Below are positions 7,910 through 16,716 of a stretch of DNA of 64,000 nt, piece after piece. How positions within the stretch are numbered: position 1 is the first letter of the stretch; each line of letters opens with the position of its first letter. The stretch is taken from contig DJTE01000038.1 in NCBI GenBank assembly GCA_002439165.1, positions 20,974 through 84,973 of the forward strand. Direction: 5' to 3'. The translations under genes were made by a program, and so were the position numbers. This DNA is from Chryseobacterium indologenes. Lineage in GTDB: Bacteria; Bacteroidota; Bacteroidia; Flavobacteriales; Weeksellaceae. Under the pieces are notes generated by a model. The model was not told the origin of the DNA, searched no databases, and was given only the letters and a program-made list of their open reading frames with translations.

Positions 7910-9349
7910 ATGCCTTTAAGAATAATGATGCGTTTTTTTCTTTTAATACTGATTTCCAAGCTGGTGATTTCCTGCAGCCCATATTCTCAAAAGGAATATG
8001 AAGACAGTTTTGATGTTCCTCTCCTTACCAGGAACGAAAAACTTCGTCTTTCCGGTGAATATGATTCCCTTTTGGCTCTCAATAAACAATACTATAAAAA
8101 AGCAGTTGAGATGGGATACCAGGATGGAAAAGCACTGTGCTATATCAATCTGGCAAATGTTAACCTGTCGATGGGAAATTATCTGCAGACACAGACTTTT
8201 TTTGACCGGGCGGGGAAAATATTGGCAAAATCGGAAAACAACATTCACAAAGCTAAATATTATTCGGAATACAGCCAGTTTCAGATAGAACTGAACCGGC
8301 TTGATCAGGTATCGGAGAGCAACAGGAAAGCAATGGATTATATTAAGAAAACTGATCCGTCTCCGCTGAAGAACAATATTATGTTCAAAATATACCTGAA
8401 ACAGGGGCAGTATCTTGCACTGAAAAAACAGTATAAGGAAGCACTGGAATATATGCAGAAAGCCGGAAAGCTGGAACGTTTCGGAATGGCAGACTGTATG
8501 ATTGGCGACTACATCTATATGTATAAAAACATGGATTCTGCTTACCGGTATATTTCAGGAGTCTATAACAAAGTGAATAAAGAAAAAAGAACAGATGCGG
8601 TAGCTCTTTATGCTAATACCCTGATGGGGGAGTATTATATTGAAATGAATCAGAATGATGAAGCTGAAAAGGCATTGATGCAGGCTCTGGAAGTAGACCG
8701 TAAAACAAGACCTGTTTTTACCAATTATACCAAATATATTTATAATGACCTCAGGGTTTTATATAATAAAAAAGGAGATAAAGAAAAAGCTTACTATTAT
8801 TTAAAAGCTTATACGGACGCAAAAAACAGATCTAATGACGCTATGCTGAAAACAGCCCACAATGATTTGGATATTTTTGCCGCCGAAGAGGAAAAAGCCC
8901 GTAAAGCCTGGAATAAAGTTCTTATAATTTCTGTAACATTAACTCTTGTTTTTGTTCTTTCCGGAATATATGTCTGGAAAGTAATTAAAAAACTGAATCA
9001 GAAAAAAGGAAAACTGAAAAATGAAACGGAAGACCTGAAAAAACGAATGGATGGTTTTCAGGAAAAAGAAGTTATTGAGCTGGCTAAAAAAAACGACCCT
9101 TCATTTCTGGCTGTTTTTAAAGAAGTTTATCCTGAATTTATAGAAAAAATCCTGACAATAAATCCCGATCTTGAAAATTCTGAACTCATTTTCTGTGCTA
9201 TGCTGAAACTGCATTTCAGATCCAAGGAAATTGCCAATTATACTTCTGTTCTGCACAAAACAGTTCAGCAGAAAAAATACAGAATACGGAAAAGGCTGAA
9301 TATTCCTCCGGATCAGGATATTTATGATTTTTTTGATGAAATCAGATAG
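7910..9349 (+). CDS. Lipobox TPR protein with transmembrane helix and C-terminal HTH (paralogue 2)
   Basis: A 479-residue paralogue of the preceding gene with the same architecture: signal with lipobox LVISC (Cys22), TPR-like helices, a transmembrane helix at about residues 335-358 (VLIISVTLTLVFVLSGIYVWKVI), a lysine/glutamate-rich coiled coil, and a C-terminal HTH (LKLHFRSKEIANYTSVLHKTVQQKKYRIRKRLNI). Long stretches match paralogue 1, such as NPDLENSEL.FCAMLKL and the final DIYDFF. The conserved C-terminus and diverged TPR part suggest the two proteins act on similar DNA or each other but sense different things; this is inference. The start ATG at 7910 follows the upstream stop by 12 bases. 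Confidence 0.8.
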   Translation: MPLRIMMRFFLLILISKLVISCSPYSQKEYEDSFDVPLLTRNEKLRLSGEYDSLLALNKQYYKKAVEMGYQDGKALCYINLANVNLSMGNYLQTQTFFDRAGKILAKSENNIHKAKYYSEYSQFQIELNRLDQVSESNRKAMDYIKKTDPSPLKNNIMFKIYLKQGQYLALKKQYKEALEYMQKAGKLERFGMADCMIGDYIYMYKNMDSAYRYISGVYNKVNKEKRTDAVALYANTLMGEYYIEMNQNDEAEKALMQALEVDRKTRPVFTNYTKYIYNDLRVLYNKKGDKEKAYYYLKAYTDAKNRSNDAMLKTAHNDLDIFAAEEEKARKAWNKVLIISVTLTLVFVLSGIYVWKVIKKLNQKKGKLKNETEDLKKRMDGFQEKEVIELAKKNDPSFLAVFKEVYPEFIEKILTINPDLENSELIFCAMLKLHFRSKEIANYTSVLHKTVQQKKYRIRKRLNIPPDQDIYDFFDEIR

Positions 9350-9390
9350 AACAAAGAGCTGATGAATTGAATTTCATATTTCCTGACGAT

Positions 9391-9417
9391 AAAAAACTGC
9401 CTGAAATACCCAGGCAG
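9391..9417 (-). terminator. Leftward intrinsic terminator without an obvious gene
   Basis: Perfect 7-bp stem (CTGCCTG 9397-9403, CAGGCAG 9411-9417, 7-base loop). The T tract appears only on the minus strand, where six T (9391-9396) follow the stem. No minus-strand gene lies between here and 9996, so the hairpin would end an unannotated leftward transcript or act weakly for the rightward TPR/HTH operon ending at 9349. Confidence 0.5.
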
Positions 9418-9511
9418 CAATCGAAATACTCTCTTTTCACCATTCATGATGGTAGTGTGTTTATGAACTCAAATTTGGATTTTTTAAATGAAATATAAAA
9501 AAAACACGATA

Positions 9512-9718
9512 CTACTTAGGTACTACGCGGTATTTTTTTAACAAAAAACGAAAAATTTAAAAAGTAAAATGCATATCTGAATCTGTTTTAATAAATATAT
9601 TGAAAGCCTGCCTAAGAATAAGAAATAAATATTTTTAATTTGTATGTGAGGTTATGGGTAAGTTGTTGAATATTATTTGATTGTTTGTAATTTCAGATGC
9701 TTGCTACTTATGTACTAC
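9512..9718 (+). repeat. Pair of 15-base direct repeats (CTACTTAKGTACTAC)
   Basis: CTACTTAGGTACTAC at 9512-9526 and CTACTTATGTACTAC at 9704-9718 differ at one base and are both followed by a T-rich stretch. A weaker relative (ATTACTACATAC) lies at about 55959-55970 before the third TPR/HTH gene. Such spaced repeats behind a DNA-binding gene pair may be regulator binding sites; that link is inference. Confidence 0.45.
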
Positions 9719-9996
9719 ACCTTTTTTATATTCAATCAATGTGTAAAATATAATTTTATAATTGTTCATGGCATAGAAGATCAGGAACAGATTTCAATTT
9801 GCTGCTTATATTGTTGCCGGGCAGTCTGTCCATTATAAATATCCCCCAAAAGTGTAATTGATTATTTCATATTTATTTACAAAATTTGTATACAGCAGAT
9901 GAAACAGCAATTGTAACTTAAATGTGAAAATTAAAATTGATATAGAATGAATTAGCAAACTAAAACACCAATGATATAATCCCAAAACAAAAAGCC

Positions 9997-11745
9997 ATGA
10001 AAAAAGATTTAGATTACATTAAAAACAGATTTGCCGATAGAACCTTTAAAGATAAAAAAGGAGTAGAATTGAAAGATCGGCTGGAGAACCTGAAAAACAA
10101 AAGATTTTCCGATACCATTTCAAAAGATGAAAACGGAAATATCCTCCAGTGGGTCAATTTCGTTCAGGAAGGAGGCGGAGTTCTGGGAATTTCTCTGGTA
10201 GGCTATGTCTTTGTACTGGAATATCTGGGAATACGGTTTTTAAGGTTAGCCGGAACCAGTGCGGGAGCAATTAATACCCTGTTTCTCGCTTCTATGGGAG
10301 AGAAACACGATCCCAAATCGCCGGAACTGTTTGATATGATGATGGATGACAATAGGTTTAATATGAAAAGCTTTGTTGATGCCGGATCAGGTATTGTCAG
10401 ATTTATGATCTTCTCTTTAAGCAGAGGAATGGGCCTGATCAGTAATATCCTGATTTCTTATCTGGCTCTTGCTGCACTGGCACTCATTATACTGCCGCTT
10501 TTAAGCTATATAGGAATGGAAATGAAAATGGCCTACCTGATTTTTATGGCTGTTTTCGTTCTGATGTCTGTTATTATCGGGGTATTGTTATCCCTTCTTC
10601 ACCGGTTCCGCTACGGAATCAATCCAGGCAGAACTTTTGAAGAATTTCTGGTCACAGAACTGGATAAATCAGGGATCACATCTCAGGAATTACTGAAAAA
10701 AAGAGCGGAAGGATATATGAACATATCGCCCAAAAGATTTGTTAATACACCTGAAGGTAAAGTTCTGCCCAAAAATAAGGCTGATGTTCCGGTTTATGAA
10801 GCATTTGAGGCTTTTTCCGTCCCTCATCTCAATAAAGCAGTCCCTCTTAATAATAACAGTGAGCCTATTGAACCCGGTAATAACCTCTGGTATTCTTCCA
10901 TATCATCAGAAATGGATGAATATAATATAACTGATAAAAAAATAGGTACTGAAGCATACCGTCCGGAAGAAAATTCAGGATTTCCGGAGTTATACCTCAT
11001 AAGGGATGAAAAACAGGCCAAAGAAAAAAAGGAAACAGCAGTAGTTACCGCTGCTGAAGACTCTGATCAGCCCGCAGTAACCAAAAAAGATAAAAAAAAG
11101 ATCAGGGAGAGCCTGAAGAAAATTTATTTTGATTATTCTTTTGTCACCACAGATATTGCCAATCAGTGTAAAATTGTTTTTCCGCTTGATGAAGACCTGT
11201 ATGATTTTAAGAAATCTGTCAGACCGGCGGTATTTGTAAGAGCTTCCATGGCCATTCCGCTGTTTTTCGAGCCCAAGATCCTTCCGGTAAACAAAGGAGC
11301 CGACTGGTTAGGGGCAAAGGGAAATGTAAACCGCTCAGATACAGGAGTTCTTATTGACGGCGGGTCACTTTCTAATTTTCCGATCAATTTATTTCATCTC
11401 AGACATATTAAAGAACCGAGAGTTCCGGTACTGGGAGCCCGGATTGTAGATGCAAAACCCGTTGTTAACAGCAGGCAGAATCTTACATTCGGAAATTACC
11501 TGGGCAATGTGATCAATACCCTCCGTAACAATGAAGACAGTTCTTTTCTGGCTATCAATCCGTTCTACAAAGAACACAGCATTGCTGAAATAAAAGCATA
11601 TGAAACCAAAATCAACTGGCTGAATTTTAATATTTCTACAAAAGAAAAAGAAGAACTGTTCCTGAAAGGAGTAGAAGCTGCCCTGATCTTTCTGGAAAAA
11701 TTTGACTGGAAAAAATATAAAGCCGACAGAAAAAAACTTAAATAA
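9997..11745 (+). CDS. Patatin-like phospholipase with an inserted membrane hairpin
   Basis: A 582-residue protein with patatin elements. The oxyanion-hole glycine-rich segment is VQEGGGVLGISLVGYV (residues about 52-67), the nucleophile elbow is GTSAGA (Ser near residue 87), and the catalytic Asp lies in LIDGGSLSNFPINLF (DGG near residue 454). The Ser-Asp dyad is therefore complete. Between the nucleophile and the Asp are two strongly hydrophobic helices at about residues 148-205, so the enzyme is probably membrane-anchored, which is unusual for soluble bacterial patatins. There is no signal peptide. A lysine/glutamate-rich spacer (about residues 335-370) precedes the second half of the catalytic domain. 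A small membrane-protein gene follows 10 bases downstream. Likely a membrane lipid hydrolase; the substrate is unknown. Confidence 0.85.
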   Translation: MKKDLDYIKNRFADRTFKDKKGVELKDRLENLKNKRFSDTISKDENGNILQWVNFVQEGGGVLGISLVGYVFVLEYLGIRFLRLAGTSAGAINTLFLASMGEKHDPKSPELFDMMMDDNRFNMKSFVDAGSGIVRFMIFSLSRGMGLISNILISYLALAALALIILPLLSYIGMEMKMAYLIFMAVFVLMSVIIGVLLSLLHRFRYGINPGRTFEEFLVTELDKSGITSQELLKKRAEGYMNISPKRFVNTPEGKVLPKNKADVPVYEAFEAFSVPHLNKAVPLNNNSEPIEPGNNLWYSSISSEMDEYNITDKKIGTEAYRPEENSGFPELYLIRDEKQAKEKKETAVVTAAEDSDQPAVTKKDKKKIRESLKKIYFDYSFVTTDIANQCKIVFPLDEDLYDFKKSVRPAVFVRASMAIPLFFEPKILPVNKGADWLGAKGNVNRSDTGVLIDGGSLSNFPINLFHLRHIKEPRVPVLGARIVDAKPVVNSRQNLTFGNYLGNVINTLRNNEDSSFLAINPFYKEHSIAEIKAYETKINWLNFNISTKEKEELFLKGVEAALIFLEKFDWKKYKADRKKLK

Positions 11746-11755
11746 ACTCACCACC

Positions 11756-12367
11756 ATGAATCCTTTTTTTATAAAACTGGCACTCCGGACCTGCTATTTT
11801 ATGGGCTCCGTACTGTGGGGAATAATGACCTTTCTTCAGTGTGAGAAAAGCGGAAAAGCAACATTGACGATATTCGATTCTATTGAATCTTTCAGAAATG
11901 AATTCAATATACTTGATGAATGCGATAAAAAACTGAATTGGGTAACGCTGAACTATGATAATATCTTTGTGCTCTTTGGAGGACTATTTCTCATCCTGTA
12001 TGCCGCAAAGCTCAAAAATGACGCTAAAGAAACCAAAAGAAAAGGTTCTTTAATGGATTTTTTATCCGTATTGCTCGTTCTGGGAACAATTTATATGATT
12101 TTAGACTGGTCCGAGAATTATTGCCTTTTCCAGACCATAAAATATCAAGATTTTAAATGTTCACTTTTCAAACCCCTTCAGCTGCTTAAATGGGGAACCG
12201 GAATTTTTACCCTGGTTTCCTTAATCATCATTGACTGGAGGTTTTTCAGGAACTGGAGAGGTGTCCTGTGGGGAACCTTTGGCTTTCTGCTGATTATGCT
12301 GCTGATTACTCAATCGCTTCACCTGTATCATAAGTCCCATCCGGTATATCCTGAATGTAAAATATAA
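11756..12367 (+). CDS. Hypothetical multi-pass membrane protein
   Basis: A 203-residue protein from ATG 11756 (MNPFFIKLALRTCYFMGSVLWG). An in-frame ATG at 11702 lies inside the patatin gene and is not needed. Four hydrophobic helices are visible: near residues 8-25, 70-85 (NIFVLFGGLFLILYAAKL), 100-118 (FLSVLLVLGTIYMILDW), and a pair at 145-190. I do not recognise the family. The 10-base spacing behind the patatin gene suggests co-expression with that membrane lipase. The gene ends before a long perfect hairpin shared with the convergent VOC gene. Confidence 0.7.
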   Translation: MNPFFIKLALRTCYFMGSVLWGIMTFLQCEKSGKATLTIFDSIESFRNEFNILDECDKKLNWVTLNYDNIFVLFGGLFLILYAAKLKNDAKETKRKGSLMDFLSVLLVLGTIYMILDWSENYCLFQTIKYQDFKCSLFKPLQLLKWGTGIFTLVSLIIIDWRFFRNWRGVLWGTFGFLLIMLLITQSLHLYHKSHPVYPECKI

Positions 12368-12433
12368 TTCGTACCTATTCTGACCGGCAGTAAGATCACA
12401 GATTTGATCGGGAATATTCACATCAGGTTCCGA

Positions 12434-12470
12434 ATAATTTACGGCGGGCCTTCGGCCCGCCGTAAATTAT
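12434..12470. terminator. Bidirectional terminator, 17-bp perfect stem
   Basis: Arms 12434-12450 and 12454-12470 are perfectly complementary around a TTC loop. The core is GC-rich (CGGCGGGCC) and the flanks AT-rich, so T-rich ends are present on both strands. It lies between the convergent genes ending at 12367 (+) and 12487 (-). Confidence 0.8.
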
Positions 12471-12486
12471 CCGGATAGTGAAAATA

Positions 12487-12858
12487 CTAATCAATAGGTT
12501 CCCACAACTGTATCTTATTGCCTTCAAGATCCAGAATATGAATAAACTTTCCATAATCATAAGTGGCAATTTCATCCAGTACCGTTACATTTTCTTTTTT
12601 TAACTCTTCCACCAGGGCTTCAAGATTTTCTACTCTGTAATTAATCATAAAGTCTTTTTCAGAAGGTTCAAAATACTTTGTATTTTCAGCAAAAGGTGCC
12701 CATTGGGTCAGCCCTTTTTTACCGTCGGTCTGAAGCCATTCAAAACTGGTCCCGTAGGGGCTGGTTTCAAGGCCGAGGTGTGCTTTATACCATTCGTTCA
12801 TCGCATTGGGATCTTTGGATTTGAAGAGGATACCCCCGATACCGGTTACTTTTTTCAT
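12487..12858 (-). CDS. VOC (glyoxalase/bleomycin-resistance) family protein
   Basis: A 123-residue single-domain protein of the vicinal oxygen chelate superfamily: GIGGILFKSKDPNAMNEWYKAHLGLETSPYG at the N-terminus and the closing HILDLEGNKIQLWEP with the conserved metal-binding Glu position. Such proteins act as dimers in lyase, dioxygenase or antibiotic-binding roles; the substrate cannot be read from sequence. It stands alone between the terminator at 12434 and the S41 pseudogene. Confidence 0.8.
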   Translation of the reverse strand: MKKVTGIGGILFKSKDPNAMNEWYKAHLGLETSPYGTSFEWLQTDGKKGLTQWAPFAENTKYFEPSEKDFMINYRVENLEALVEELKKENVTVLDEIATYDYGKFIHILDLEGNKIQLWEPID

Positions 12859-12936
12859 GTATTATTTTTTATCGTTAGAGATTGTGTTCAGCGGTGCTGA
12901 GACTGATTTCAAATATAGGTAAAAACCAAAGATGTA

Positions 12937-14702
12937 TTATTGTTTTTTAATTTCGAAGAACTTTTTCATGAAGTGATCACTGTGTTCCAGAAATTCATTA
13001 TCGGTCTGAAAAGTCCTGATATGAGGCATTATACCTCTGCCCGGTTTCTGGTCCGGCAGTATTTGAGCATCCTGTACAACATGAACAATTGAAAATCCTG
13101 TCTGTATTCCGGTATTGGGAAGTTCATAGACTACGGGAAGGTGTCCGTTATGTTCATAATAACCTCCGTTGGTTTCGGTACCGATGACAATGGCATTGGT
13201 GTATGACTTGATCAGGGAAGCCAGATGAGAACCTGCGGAAGCCACGTTTTCATCAGTGAAAAGATAAAGCTGTCCTTTAAATGTTTTTCCGTTGGGTAAT
13301 ATCAATGGATTTTTTTCATCAGCCCAGTAAAATTTTCCCTGTGAAGATACCGGATAAAGCTGTTTTAGGTAAATATCCAGACTTTTTCCGTTCTGTATAC
13401 CGTTGGAAATAAAAAGGGGAGTGATCACCAGCCTTTCCTTCTCCGGAATTTCATTAAACAGAGTATAGGCATAGTGGCTGTCTCTGAACGGCCTTTGCGT
13501 GAGATAGGAAAAAACCTTCTCATACAAGGCGCCGGTGCCCCCGGAATTACCTCTCAGATCAATAATAAGATGTTGGATATTTTCTTTTTCCAGGGTCTGC
13601 ATCATCCGGTCCAGAAAATCACTGAATTTTTTATAAGCGGGATCTTCCTTACCGGCTGCAAAATCAAAACCTCTTAGAGATAGACGGTAAACGTCGGCTG
13701 TTTCCTTTGTCAGAGCATATTTTTCAGACATAAGCTTCTTGCTGAAAATAAGTGAATGCCGGGATTCCTGGAGCTTTTTTACATTTTCAAAAGATATTCC
13801 CGGAAGATTTACCCGATGAACACGGCCTTCCCACTGATACTTGATTTCGTAATTTTTATAAGTCCGAATTCAATATAAAATTTATCCGCCATTCCCTTTT
13901 CAAAGCCGGCAGTTTCCTTATAAACGGAAGAATAACCGTCTGAAGAATAATACCGGGCAAAACGCCTGATGATATCGGCAGCCGGAACATCATTCACAGA
14001 CAGGATCTCAGCCGAAAGAGGAATAGGAGTACCTTCCGAATCCTGCAGAAGACGTCCGTTGATGTTCTTTAAAGTAATAGGCAGATATTCAGGTTTTTGC
14101 GTCAGATAATAAGAAGTGTGGTTCGGCAGATCCGTAAAATTATGACAGCTGCCTTCAAACTCTGTAAGCCATGCTATGATCCTGTAAAACTCAGTAAGAC
14201 TCTTACAGTTTTCTGTTTCCTTTTCAGCCCGGTGATAAATGCTGTCAATTTGTTTAAGGTTACGGTATAAATATAATCCGGCATTAGCCTTTTCCCTGAT
14301 GGAGCGGAAGGTTTTCAGATCTTCCAGGAGCTGAGCAGATGTAAACCTGTTATTCACAGCAGGAATACTGCCTGATTCCGCAATCTTTACTTTTGTATTT
14401 CCGGCTTGCCCCACATAGGATTTAGCCCAGATTTTTAAAGTATAGATTTTATTCTTCTCCGGAATAAGATACAGCCTTTCCAAAGATCGAATTCCTTTGG
14501 AATCATCCTGGTCTTTAATCTTTTTCCCATCCCTAAAAAGGGAAAAAGCAAGATTGGCAGCATCTGACCGGACAGAAACCCAGGCCGGTTTCCCGGAGTT
14601 CAGCGGGTAACTTATGGTGTCTCCGTATTTTAAATCCAGTGTTTTCTGTCCATATAAAGATTGTAAAAAGAATATAAAGAAGAATAGCGGTAATCTGGAC
14701 AT
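12937..14702 (-). pseudogene. S41-family peptidase interrupted by a single-base frameshift
   Basis: Two minus-strand frames form one gene. The N-terminal part (14702-13809) has a signal peptide (SRLPLFFFIFFLQSLYGQ) and runs to FYIEFGL, after which it reads nonsense (IKITKSSISG) to a stop. The next frame starts directly after FYIEFGL with YKNYEIKYQWEGRVHRVNL, continues without a stop through 13808-13732, and enters the second frame (13731-12937). Adding one base near 13860, where the strand reads CTTATAAAAA, restores a protein of about 588 residues. The C-terminal part has the S41 tail-specific protease core: LIIDLRGNSGG and TDENVASAGSHLASLI, the latter holding the catalytic Ser. Family members are periplasmic proteases or peptidases. 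Either a recent pseudogene or a sequencing error in an A/T run. An ATG at 13731 would give only a truncated protease domain without export signal. Confidence 0.85.
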
Positions 14703-14947
14703 TATTAATTTTTATCAGGCTAATATACAAAATAACAGGCCCTCTCTTTCCTTGAGAACTGTTTAAACTTTCTTTAAGTTCCATTAAGAAAAAAAATCAA
14801 AGATTTTTATAAACATAACCTCTCAGGACAAAACCTTACTTAATATCCTGAAGACCCATATTCCTTAACGGCTTAAAATTTTTCCGGATAAAATCCCGGG
14901 TTAGTCGTGAAATTAATTTTTTTAAATTCTTAGGTTTGAAAAATCTG

Positions 14948-15457
14948 TTACAGTTTAGGTTTTATACTCATCTCCTGAACTTCTTCGGCAGAAAAACCAT
15001 AAATCTGAGGTGTTTGTACATCCAGTAAATTAAGATAAATATAGAGTTCGCCCCTGTGGTGGATCTCATGCTCCGTCATGGCCCGAAGCCATTTCCATAC
15101 CGATATTTCGCTGCCGGCAGGAGTCAGGCATCTGCGGTTAAGATCTTCATCAGAAAGCCCGCTAAGAATTTGTATCATCTGCCGGTGCATTTCATTAAAA
15201 TATTTTACCGTTTCATCATAGCCGTCTGCAAGGTCTTTCCCACAACCCTGGTAGGCACTTTTTCTTCCGGAAATGGTTTCTCCGTACATGTTCCGCTCGA
15301 TGGCGGCGATATGTCTGATCTGGTCACCAATGGTAAACTTTCCCGGTTTGTAGGAGAAATCAATATGCTCCGGGGGGACTGCTTCGATGAGCCGAGTTGT
15401 CCGGCCCCTGATTTTTTCATAATAATCAATAAATGATGTTACAGATCTTATTTCCAT
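14948..15457 (-). CDS. DinB-family protein
   Basis: A 169-residue four-helix-bundle protein of the DinB/YfiT superfamily. The metal-binding histidines are visible in IGDQIRHIAAIERNMYGE (first His) and TEHEIHHRGELYIYLNLLDVQTP (HxxxHH block near the C-terminus). Many members are nickel- or zinc-dependent thiol transferases, often bacillithiol or mycothiol related, but most are uncharacterised. It lies in a minus-strand run with the flavin monooxygenase upstream (67-base gap), with no clear link in function. Confidence 0.85.
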   Translation of the reverse strand: MEIRSVTSFIDYYEKIRGRTTRLIEAVPPEHIDFSYKPGKFTIGDQIRHIAAIERNMYGETISGRKSAYQGCGKDLADGYDETVKYFNEMHRQMIQILSGLSDEDLNRRCLTPAGSEISVWKWLRAMTEHEIHHRGELYIYLNLLDVQTPQIYGFSAEEVQEMSIKPKL

Positions 15458-15524
15458 GACCAGTCTTTTAAACCGTTAAATTATTGAAAATAAGAACAGG
15501 GACAAAAAATCCGGATACTTTTTG

Positions 15525-16691
15525 CTACTCATGGTGTCCGCTGAAAAATTCCAGCATGGTTTCTAAAGCATTTTCAGAATGCATTCTTTCGCCGTTTTCA
15601 AGCGATTCCCGTATCGCTTTGGCTGCCCGTTTCCGCATCTGGTTTTCATACAGGGCAACTGCTTCTTCCAGGGACTGACAGTTGCTGTCTGTGAGGCATT
15701 CGCTCAGCTCCAGAGCATCAAGCATGGCCATGTTGGCTCCTTCTCCGGCAAAGGGAGGCATTACATGAGCGGCATCTCCGATCAGGGTAAGATCAGAACG
15801 GGTCTTCCAGGCCTTTTCTAAAGGCATATAGTAAATCGGACGGGGGATGAATGGAGTTTCAGCGCTCTCAAAAAGTTCAGTCCAGCTGCTGTTCCATTCA
15901 GGATATTCTTTTTGATACCAATCCAGGACCTGCGTCTGATCAGAAAAATCGATGCCGCTGGCTGATGGCCAGTTTTCATCGGCTCTGAAGCTTGCATAAA
16001 ACCCAATATTACCGTTTCCTTTCTGTCCCAGCAGCAGATTCTGACTGTTTCCGAAAGCCATGATCTTTCCTCCTTTAAGAAGAGCGGTAATGGCAGGAGC
16101 TGTTTTTTCTGCATGAATAATGTTGCCTTCAAGCATAATAATGCCTGAATAAACAGGCTTGATATCTGTAAGGTATGGACGGACCCTGGAATTGGCTCCG
16201 TCTGCCGCAATGACAAGATCGGCATGGGCTGATGAACCGTTTTTAAAATGAAGCATCCAGCCGTTACCCTGTTTTTCCATAGAAATAAAATGACTGTCCC
16301 ACATGACAGTTTCCGGAAGCAGCGATTCCAGAAGCATATTCCTCAGCGGACCGCGGTCAATTTCCGGACGGAAATGAGCGTGCCCGAAATTTTCATCCGG
16401 TTTGCTCTCATGGTCACTGTAAAATATTTCTGCCTGTTGGTTCACAATCAGCATTTTGTCAGCGCCGGGACGGAAGTTTTTCTTAAACTCATCCAGAAGT
16501 TCGGCCCCGCGTAAAGCCGCCATTCCCGAATCTTCGTGCATATCAAGAGGAGAACCCTGTACACGGGCATTTTTATCAAAATCTCTCTCATAAACTTTTA
16601 CCTCTGTATTTTTAAGCTGTAACAGTCTTGCGAGTGTAAGGCCGCCCGGACCTCCGCCAATAATCGCTATTGATTTATTTTTTATAAACAT
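15525..16691 (-). CDS. FAD-dependent monooxygenase, Tet(X)-like
   Basis: A 388-residue class A flavoprotein monooxygenase. Features in order: the Rossmann motif IAIIGGGPGGLTLARLLQ (residues 8-25), VYERD with the ribose-binding acid, an Arg-containing RVQGSPLDMHEDSG loop, the DLVIAADGANSRVR DG motif near residue 160, and the GDAAHVMPPFAGEGANMAMLDA motif near residue 300. The MHEDSG/LDLHKGSG-type loop, spacing and C-terminus resemble tetracycline-inactivating Tet(X) enzymes and their chromosomal relatives, which are common in Flavobacteriia. Similarity at this level does not show tetracycline activity. The AraC-type regulator gene lies 25 bases upstream on the same strand, so the pair is probably co-transcribed. 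Confidence 0.8.
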   Translation of the reverse strand: MFIKNKSIAIIGGGPGGLTLARLLQLKNTEVKVYERDFDKNARVQGSPLDMHEDSGMAALRGAELLDEFKKNFRPGADKMLIVNQQAEIFYSDHESKPDENFGHAHFRPEIDRGPLRNMLLESLLPETVMWDSHFISMEKQGNGWMLHFKNGSSAHADLVIAADGANSRVRPYLTDIKPVYSGIIMLEGNIIHAEKTAPAITALLKGGKIMAFGNSQNLLLGQKGNGNIGFYASFRADENWPSASGIDFSDQTQVLDWYQKEYPEWNSSWTELFESAETPFIPRPIYYMPLEKAWKTRSDLTLIGDAAHVMPPFAGEGANMAMLDALELSECLTDSNCQSLEEAVALYENQMRKRAAKAIRESLENGERMHSENALETMLEFFSGHHE

Positions 16692-16716
16692 CTTAATTGA
16701 ATTTACAGAGGCAAAG

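Larger units (their letters stand above)
9350..9996. other. 647-base intergenic region with repeated 15-mer and a leftward terminator
   Basis: No convincing gene on either strand. It holds a hairpin with a T tract only in leftward reading (9397-9417) and two copies of a 15-base motif (9512-9526 and 9704-9718). The rest is AT-rich and could contain the promoter of the patatin gene at 9997, but I could not find a convincing TAnnTTTG with a correctly spaced TTG. Confidence 0.5.

Noticed and set aside
12703..12900. Possible plus-strand gene between the terminator and the S41 region
   Set aside because: It is antisense to the VOC gene, which has a clear family match.
13731..13809. Independent start of a second S41-type gene at 13731
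   Set aside because: The frame is open and protein-like through 13732-13860, so the second part is a continuation of the first, not a new gene.
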